Shown piece after piece: positions 6,761 to 11,672 of a DNA stretch of 11,672 bases (the first letter of the stretch is position 1; each line of letters starts with the position of its first letter). The stretch covers positions 1 to 11,672 of the forward strand of contig CAKZVN010000204.1 of the NCBI GenBank assembly GCA_937922105.1, written 5' to 3'. The translations under genes and the position numbers were made by a program. Source of the stretch: an uncultured Litorilinea sp. (GTDB lineage: Bacteria > Chloroflexota > Anaerolineae > Caldilineales > Caldilineaceae). Below the pieces are notes generated by a model, which was given only the letters and a program-made list of their open reading frames with translations, was not told the DNA's origin and made no database searches.

Positions 6761-6797
6761 ACGGGGACGTAGCGACGGCTGCGTCCCCGTTGCTTTT
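6761..6797 (+). terminator. Intrinsic terminator between convergent genes
   Basis: ACGGGGACGTAGC (6761-6773) pairs with GCTGCGTCCCCGT (6778-6790) to give 13 bp including one T-G pair, with a GACG tetraloop. TGCTTTT follows on the + strand, an adequate though not perfect U-tract. It should end the sugar operon. On the - strand the stem is followed by CCGTTCTTCT, so it may also act after the DUF2339 gene that ends at 6808. Confidence 0.75.
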
Positions 6798-6807
6798 GGC
6801 GGGGCGG

Positions 6808-9588
6808 TTAGCCCGCGCCGGCAGCCGCGGGTGGCTCCGCTTCACCGGAGTCTCCGGCGGACGCAGGCGCTTTGGCCGCGGACGGGATAGGCGCGATGTA
6901 GCCGATGAGCAACATCAAGAGGCCGACCACGATGAAGGAAATGATGCGCGCCAGCGTGTCGGCGCCCGCCAGGTCCACGGTGAAGAGCTTGAGGACGGTG
7001 AGGCCCAAGAGCGCTGCGCCCGTGAGCCAGAGCCAGCGCACCCCGCGGCGGTTGCCGAGCACCATGAAGCACATCGCGCTGAGCGTCCACGCAATGGAGT
7101 AGGCGGTGAGCAGCGCCGGTGTATCCAGGATGCCGCGCAGGCTGAAGGGCACCTGGTAGTAGTGATGGGCGGTGCGGGCCATTTCGGCGCTGCCCCACAA
7201 GATGGCGAGCCAGAGCGCCACGACGCGCCCCCCACGCAGGAGACCTGCACTGCCGAATTGGCGATGCGCGTAGGCCAGCCAGGCAAATCCCGTGGCAAAG
7301 ACGAGCAATTGCGCGATGCTGAGGGCGTTAAGCACGGGCAGATAGGGCAACGGCGCGTCGGGACCAGGGTTGGAAAGGTTGACGCCCAGTGTCCACAGGA
7401 CCATGAGCAGCAGGAGGGGGAGCGCGCCGATGTTGAGGTAGAGCGCGGCATGGGGCGTGAAGGGCCAGGTCGGTCGCTCACGCTGGGTGACGACGAGCAG
7501 GACCAGCAACGCGGGGACGACGATGCCCGCTGCAGTAGTCCACGTCGCTAGGCCCAGATCGGGCAGGGCCGTGGTAAGGGCTAGAGTGCCCACCAGGCTG
7601 ACCAACCAGAGGCCGATGGGGTGACCGGCGCGCGCCCACTTGGCGTCGTCCAAGCTGCGCAGAATCCAGAAGTGAGTTGCCAGACCCAACGGCCACGCCA
7701 CCCAGCCGGCGCGGCTCAGCAGCGGAGTGGCATCAAGGGTTGCGACACCCAAAGCGGCTAGCCCCAGCGGTGCCCACAGGACGAAGCCCCAGGCGCGCAC
7801 AGCCGTCCAGCGCAGCCCGCGCCCGACCAATTCGCCCAGGATGGCGCTCGTCACCCAGAAGAGAATCATCGTGCCGGGGATGTCGAAGTCCGCGGGCAGC
7901 AGGCGTCGCAGCTCGCTGAAGCCGGTTCCCAGCCACCAGAGCAGACCCCACAAGGTGGTAAAGATGTGCAGCACGCCGAGGTCGCTTTTGAGGAGCCAGC
8001 GACGCCCGCGGCGATGGCCGTCCAGCATGAAATAGCCGCTGGCGAGGGCGGAGACGGCAACCAGGCCTGCGCCGATGGCGCGCGCATCGGCGGTCGCCGC
8101 GGCCTCACTCACGCCCTGCAGCAGATACCAGACCCGCGCGAAGGCGATATAGGCGGCGGCGCCGAGTTGGACGAGGCCGCCCAGAAAGGTGGAGAAGGGA
8201 CGGTTCTGGCGGATGCCGCTCCAGAGCAGGCCGGCCCCGGCAACCGCCCAGATGGCGGCGGTGGTGGTGTCGGCGTAGGTCAAGGGCACAGCCAGGAGCG
8301 TAAAGACCATGCCCAGGGCCAAGTAAATTTCGCGCAAGAGCATGAAGGGGGCCGGGCTACGTACAAAGAAGACCGCCGCCAGCGCCAGATAAAAGACGCC
8401 CAGGGCGAGCGCGCTCCAGCCTAGGCCGTTCTCGATGTCGCGCACCAGAGCCGTTTGCCAGATAAAGGCGATGATGGGCGTGCCGAAAACCAGCGCGCCG
8501 TCCACCAGACCCAGGCGGTCGGGCGGTTGGCGCACGGCGTAGAGAATGCCGATGGCAACATAAAAGAGGAAGAAGAGAATCAGGAACGGTTCGACGGTGG
8601 CGAAGTTCTCCGGCTGATAGGCGCCGGCGCCCCAGAGAGACGCCAGCACAAAGGTGAAGGTGAAGCCCACCAGGTTGAGGCTGCGCCAGGATTTGAACCA
8701 GGCGATGGCGAGGATGGCGACGTTGAGCAGGGTGAAGTAGGTGAAGAGCACGACGTGGCTACCGCCCTCGTCGCCGGTGAGGATGGGCGCGAGGAAGCCG
8801 CCTGTCACGGCTAAACCGGCCAACGATTGCGCGTTGTTGGCGATGGCAAGGCCCGCGCTCAAGACGCCCAGGGCAACCATGACGATGAGGCTGAGCCAGT
8901 CCGGGATCAGTTCGTATAGCCGGTAGGCGGCGAAGGTGGTGAGATAGGCGATGCCGAGACCGCCCCCTTGCAAAGTCAGGGCATAGATGCGGCGCTTGTC
9001 ACGCAGATACCAACCGCCGGAGATGAGGACAACGCCCAGTAACCAGGCAGAGACCAGGCGCAACTCGATGGTGAACCACCCTTGCTCCGCGGCATAGCGC
9101 AGCAGGAAGGCGATGCCCACAAAGAGCACCACAATGCCCGCGCGCACAACCAGGTGGCTTTCGCTAAACCAGCGCGGGATGGGAGAGGGGCGCGCGGCTT
9201 TGGCAGGGGGCGGCGGCGTTGCAGGGACCGCCGGACGGGGCGCAGGCGCCGGGGGGCGACTCAGGCTGACCGCAGGCTGGGGGGCAGGTGCAGCGGGCGG
9301 TACTGTTGCCGGCGCAGAGGCGACCGGGGATGGCGCAGGTTGAACTGGGGACGGCGGTGCTGCCGGAACAGCCGCGGCAGGGGATACAGGGGGCGCTGGG
9401 GCAGGCGGCGGAGGCGCGGCTGCCTGCGTGGCGCGAAAGTCAGGCGCAGGCACGGCAGGTAAGCCGAGTTGTGCGCGTAACTCGGCAATTTCGGCGTGTA
9501 GACTCTTCGCCAGCCGGGAGTTGCGCCACAAGAAGAAGGCAACGGTTGCCAGATTGAACAAGAAGAGCAGGAAGACGGCGCACTCCAT
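6808..9588 (-). CDS. DUF2339 family polytopic membrane protein
   Basis: This is a 926-residue membrane protein of the DUF2339 family, whose function is unknown. The order is: an N-terminal membrane anchor (residues 2-21), a short charged coiled-coil-like segment (22-42), a very Pro/Ala-rich linker (about 44-138), then a long hydrophobic domain from about 140 to 900 with, by eye, twenty or more membrane helices, and a polar Ala/Pro/Glu tail. The family signature region is the first helix after the linker (V-V-R-A-G-I-V-V-L-F-V-G-I-A-F-L-L-R-Y-A-A-E) and the Q-G-G-G-L-G-I-A-Y-L-T segment. I chose the ATG at 9588 because AGGGAG (9597-9602) is 8 nt upstream; an in-frame ATG at 9612 would add eight polar residues. 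It has its own promoter candidate and converges on the sugar operon. Family membership is from recognition; no role should be assigned. Confidence 0.88.
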   Translation of the reverse strand: MECAVFLLFLFNLATVAFFLWRNSRLAKSLHAEIAELRAQLGLPAVPAPDFRATQAAAPPPPAPAPPVSPAAAVPAAPPSPVQPAPSPVASAPATVPPAAPAPQPAVSLSRPPAPAPRPAVPATPPPPAKAARPSPIPRWFSESHLVVRAGIVVLFVGIAFLLRYAAEQGWFTIELRLVSAWLLGVVLISGGWYLRDKRRIYALTLQGGGLGIAYLTTFAAYRLYELIPDWLSLIVMVALGVLSAGLAIANNAQSLAGLAVTGGFLAPILTGDEGGSHVVLFTYFTLLNVAILAIAWFKSWRSLNLVGFTFTFVLASLWGAGAYQPENFATVEPFLILFFLFYVAIGILYAVRQPPDRLGLVDGALVFGTPIIAFIWQTALVRDIENGLGWSALALGVFYLALAAVFFVRSPAPFMLLREIYLALGMVFTLLAVPLTYADTTTAAIWAVAGAGLLWSGIRQNRPFSTFLGGLVQLGAAAYIAFARVWYLLQGVSEAAATADARAIGAGLVAVSALASGYFMLDGHRRGRRWLLKSDLGVLHIFTTLWGLLWWLGTGFSELRRLLPADFDIPGTMILFWVTSAILGELVGRGLRWTAVRAWGFVLWAPLGLAALGVATLDATPLLSRAGWVAWPLGLATHFWILRSLDDAKWARAGHPIGLWLVSLVGTLALTTALPDLGLATWTTAAGIVVPALLVLLVVTQRERPTWPFTPHAALYLNIGALPLLLLMVLWTLGVNLSNPGPDAPLPYLPVLNALSIAQLLVFATGFAWLAYAHRQFGSAGLLRGGRVVALWLAILWGSAEMARTAHHYYQVPFSLRGILDTPALLTAYSIAWTLSAMCFMVLGNRRGVRWLWLTGAALLGLTVLKLFTVDLAGADTLARIISFIVVGLLMLLIGYIAPIPSAAKAPASAGDSGEAEPPAAAGAG

Positions 9589-9596
9589 CTGAGTTG

Positions 9597-9602
9597 CTCC
9601 CT
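9597..9602 (-). promoter_or_regulatory. Shine-Dalgarno deciding the DUF2339 start
   Basis: Read on the - strand, AGGGAG lies 8 nt before the ATG at 9588. It falls inside the coding region if the upstream ATG at 9612 is used, so it favours the shorter protein, which begins right at the hydrophobic anchor. Confidence 0.65.
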
Positions 9603-9706
9603 GAACCGGCATGCTGCCGGCTGGCTGTGGTGGATGTAATTCGGGCGCACTGGGCAGCAGGTGGCAGCGGTTGTCGCAGATTGTGCGGTGCCCTTCGCTG
9701 CAGGGG

Positions 9707-9736
9707 ATTGTAGAGCCGGGATCGGCTGCCGGTCAA
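9707..9736 (-). promoter_or_regulatory. Candidate sigma-A promoter for the DUF2339 gene
   Basis: On the - strand, TTGACC (9736-9731) and TACAAT (9712-9707) are 18 nt apart and match the -35 and -10 consensus at 5/6 each. Transcription would begin near 9700, leaving a leader of about 110 nt. The spacer holds the inverted repeat AGCCG/CGGCT (9714-9718, 9723-9727), which could be an operator. It is the best promoter match I see in the window. Confidence 0.6.
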
Positions 9737-9739
9737 GTC

Positions 9740-9813
9740 GGTTGTGGGCGACGAATGTGTTCCGCCGCCCAAGAATTTGGGATGCCCCCGTGGGCTACAG
9801 CGATACATCCCCC
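9740..9813. other. Intergenic block with small inverted repeats, no gene seen
   Basis: Between the ctaB terminator and the DUF2339 promoter, about 75 bp contains GGGCG/CGCCC (9746-9750, 9766-9770) and CCCAA/TTGGG (9768-9772, 9777-9781), which share bases and so cannot both pair fully. I see no coding sequence. The nested short palindromes could be alternative RNA or DNA structures, or part of a dispersed intergenic repeat. Confidence 0.35.
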
Positions 9814-9845
9814 AAAAACAAACTGCGCCGGACATCCGGCGCAGT
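9814..9845 (-). terminator. Intrinsic terminator downstream of ctaB
   Basis: On the - strand, ACTGCGCCGG (9845-9836) pairs perfectly with CCGGCGCAGT (9831-9822) around an ATGT loop, followed at once by TTGTTTTT (9821-9814). This GC-rich stem plus U-tract is a textbook Rho-independent terminator, 33 nt after the heme O synthase stop. It ends the SURF1-CtaB transcript before the DUF2339 promoter. Confidence 0.92.
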
Positions 9846-9878
9846 CGTGGGGTGCGGTTGTTGTTATTCCTGGGCAGT

Positions 9879-10874
9879 TCACCAGGGTAGGCGCAGTACC
9901 ACGTCGCCTACCAAACCGTTGCCCTGGTAGAAGAGATAGTCTACACCCATGGCAAAGAAGAGCAACGCCAGATAGAGCAGGCTGAACTTATAGAGCCGCC
10001 AGATGTGGCTATTGGTGGGCCGGCGCAGGATGTCTACGGCTTGGTACAGGAAGATCGCGTTGAGAATGAGGGCCAAGACCAGGTAGACCGGACCGAGCAG
10101 CCCCAAGAAGACCGGAGCCAGCGTGGTGAGAGCCATGAGAATGCTGTAGAGCACGATCTGGACATGGGTGGCGCGATCGCCGGCGATGACCGGCAACATG
10201 GGCACACCCGCGGCCTTATATTCACGCTGGCGCAGAAGGGCCAGCGCCCAGAAGTGGGGCGGCGTCCAGTAGAAAACCATGAGAAACATGAGGATGGGCA
10301 ACAGGCTGATTTCACCGGCGACCGCCGCCCACCCTACCAGCGGCGGGATGGCCCCGGCTGCGCCGCCAATGACGATGTTTTGGGTGCTGCTGCGTTTGAG
10401 CAACCGGGTGTAGATCACGACGTAGTAGAAGATGCCCGCTACAGCCAGGAGCGCCGCCGCCAGGTTGACCGTCCACCAGAGTTGGAGAAAAGAGGCCAAG
10501 CTGAGCAGCAGACCGAAGGCCAACACCTGCAGCGGGGTGAGCCGGCCCGCGGGGATGGGGCGCCGCCGCGTGCGCACCATCACATGGTCAATGTCGCGGT
10601 CTAAGTACTGGTTGATGGTATTGGCGCCGCCCGCGGCAAGAAAGCCGCCGATGAGCGTCCACAGGATGAGCATCCCGTCGGGCGGGGTGGGCGCGGCAAG
10701 GTACATGGGCACAAAGGTGATGATGAGCAGCAGCGAGATGATGCGCGGCTTGGTCAGGGTGAGATAGTCGCTGAGGGCTAGGCGCAGCAGGGCCTGCTCA
10801 CGGGTGAGCGGGGCGGCGTTAACGCTTGTCTCGCTGCGCTTGCCGGGCGGTAGAAGTGTGCCACGAAGTTGCAT
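9879..10874 (-). CDS. ctaB: Protoheme IX farnesyltransferase (heme O synthase)
   Basis: This 331-residue inner-membrane UbiA-family prenyltransferase converts heme B to heme O by adding a farnesyl group, the step before heme A for aa3-type oxidases. Its signature is the diphosphate/Mg-binding motif N88-Q-Y-L-D92-R-D94-I-D96 followed by H-V-M-V-R-T-R-R-R-P (97-106). Further CtaB/CyoE blocks are Y-T-R-L-L-K-R (155-161), G-A-A-G-A-I-P-P-L-V-G-W (171-182), P-P-H-F-W (205-209) and the A-G-V-P-M-L-P-V loop (222-229). About nine membrane helices are visible and length is normal for the family, with a polar N-terminal extension of about 35 residues. The only good start is the ATG at 10874, although AGGAG lies about 13 nt away, rather far. 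The gene follows a SURF1 gene by 86 nt and ends at a strong terminator, so the two form the end of an oxidase assembly operon. Also called cyoE. Confidence 0.96.
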   Translation of the reverse strand: MQLRGTLLPPGKRSETSVNAAPLTREQALLRLALSDYLTLTKPRIISLLLIITFVPMYLAAPTPPDGMLILWTLIGGFLAAGGANTINQYLDRDIDHVMVRTRRRPIPAGRLTPLQVLAFGLLLSLASFLQLWWTVNLAAALLAVAGIFYYVVIYTRLLKRSSTQNIVIGGAAGAIPPLVGWAAVAGEISLLPILMFLMVFYWTPPHFWALALLRQREYKAAGVPMLPVIAGDRATHVQIVLYSILMALTTLAPVFLGLLGPVYLVLALILNAIFLYQAVDILRRPTNSHIWRLYKFSLLYLALLFFAMGVDYLFYQGNGLVGDVVLRLPW

Positions 10875-10960
10875 GGAGTGCGCTTGCTCCTACGGTTCGT
10901 CCGAGTGTCGGTACCATTTGCAAGGGCCTGTGCGCGGGGATCGCAGGGCGGATGCCCGGC

Positions 10961-11672
10961 TCAGGCATGGCTAGGGCCGGTCGTCGGCGGCCCACTGAGG
11001 TCGGTTTGTGGGCCGGGAGCCGAGGAGGGCATCCCCGATTCCGACTCGGCAGCGGGTTGGAGTGTACCTGCGATTCGCTGCTCGCGCAACTCTTGGGCGC
11101 GGATGAAGAAGATGTAGCCCACGCCCAGGATGACGGCAAACATGAACCACTGGATGGCATAGCTGAAATGCGCGCCTTCGTCCAGCACAATCGGCTCGGC
11201 GCGGAAGGGGAAGGCGTTGCGCGAGCGCCCGTCTTCGGGCAGTTGCAAGATGAAGACGGGCAGCAGCGGATAGGGCATCTGCGGCTGGATGGCGTCAATG
11301 TTGAGCGTATACCACTCGACTTGTGGCGACGGGGGCACAGGCGGCGCGCTGCCGTTGGGCAGCAGTTGGCTTTCTTGGATCAGGCCGATCACCGGTGCGC
11401 CGGGCGGTTCTTCGAACTGGGACCACTGGTCGGGTGTGGCGCGGTTGACGGGAATCCAGCCGCGCGCCACCAGCACGGCGCGCCCGTCCTCCATGACCAA
11501 TGGCGTGATGAGGTTGACGCCGGGCGCGCCGCTGTGAATCTGGTTGGTGAGCAGGATTTGATGGTCGTAGTCGAACACGCCCTCCACCTGGACACGGCGA
11601 TATTCCAATTCGTGAAGGTCGTCGGGCAGGGGGTTGTTGGCAAGATCGAAAGGTTCTTGGCGCCAACGGTCG
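10961..11672 (-). CDS. SURF1 family cytochrome oxidase assembly protein, 5' end outside window
   Basis: The C-terminal 236 residues of a SURF1/Shy1-type protein are visible. SURF1 proteins assist assembly of heme-copper oxidases, probably in heme A delivery to subunit I. The frame is open to the window edge; the TTG at 11608 is internal, since the upstream residues (L-P-D-D-L-H-E-L-E-Y-R-R-V) continue the family pattern. Signatures are V-E-G-V-F-D, the P-G-V-N-L-I-T-P-L block (fragment residues 50-58), R-G-W-I-P (70-74) and the C-terminal membrane helix with Y-A-I-Q-W-F-M-F-A-V (171-180). The first membrane helix must lie outside the window. After the second helix there is an unusual Ser/Pro-rich cytoplasmic tail of about 45 residues. 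The downstream neighbour is ctaB on the same strand. Confidence 0.93.
   Translation of the reverse strand, partial: DRWRQEPFDLANNPLPDDLHELEYRRVQVEGVFDYDHQILLTNQIHSGAPGVNLITPLVMEDGRAVLVARGWIPVNRATPDQWSQFEEPPGAPVIGLIQESQLLPNGSAPPVPPSPQVEWYTLNIDAIQPQMPYPLLPVFILQLPEDGRSRNAFPFRAEPIVLDEGAHFSYAIQWFMFAVILGVGYIFFIRAQELREQRIAGTLQPAAESESGMPSSAPGPQTDLSGPPTTGPSHA

Noticed and set aside
9288..9462. Low-complexity repeat-like stretch
   Set aside because: It encodes the Pro/Ala-rich linker of the DUF2339 protein on the - strand; codon repetition explains the pattern. It is not a CRISPR array or tandem repeat.
10952..10968. ATGCC/GGCAT inverted repeat over the SURF1 stop
   Set aside because: Only 5 bp with no U-tract; not distinguishable from chance in this composition.

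Overview
The window is ordinary-looking chromosomal DNA of high GC, with tightly packed genes and no phage, plasmid or transposase genes. The gene set fits an aerobic heterotrophic bacterium. A Chloroflexota (Caldilineae/Anaerolineae-type) host is my best inference. It rests on the Tat-type lipoprotein sugar-binding protein, the CUT1 transporter linked to Gfo/Idh/MocA oxidoreductases, the large DUF2339 membrane protein, and the SURF1-CtaB pair. There is no rRNA or marker gene to prove it.

Left part (1-6720, all + strand): a sugar uptake and oxidation locus. It opens with the 3' part of a Gfo/Idh/MocA oxidoreductase (1-749). A 396-bp gap follows, holding a long perfect hairpin, a candidate sigma-A-type promoter and a structured leader. 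Then come a Tat/lipobox substrate-binding lipoprotein (1146-2495), two six-helix CUT1 permeases (2609-3592, 3608-4507), a second Gfo/Idh/MocA oxidoreductase (4613-5881) and a sugar isomerase/epimerase-like TIM-barrel protein (5878-6720) that overlaps it by ATGA. There is no ABC ATPase, so the transporter probably uses one encoded elsewhere. The set suggests uptake of a carbohydrate, NAD(P)-dependent oxidation of it, and then isomerisation, epimerisation or cleavage of the keto product. The substrate cannot be read from the sequence. A strong hairpin at 6761-6790, between convergent genes, closes the locus.

Middle part (6808-9588, - strand): a 926-residue DUF2339 polytopic membrane protein with an N-terminal anchor, a short coiled coil and a Pro/Ala-rich linker of about 95 residues. 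It has its own good candidate promoter at 9707-9736.

Right part (9814-11672, - strand): a cytochrome oxidase assembly module. A SURF1 family protein (cut by the window end) is followed by heme O synthase CtaB/CyoE and then a textbook intrinsic terminator (9814-9845), which separates the module from the DUF2339 gene. This implies a heme-copper oxidase operon just beyond the right edge.

No wholly new system stands out. The items most worth checking are the paired oxidoreductase plus epimerase-like module, the structured leader and palindromes around the binding-protein gene, and the unusual architecture of the DUF2339 protein.
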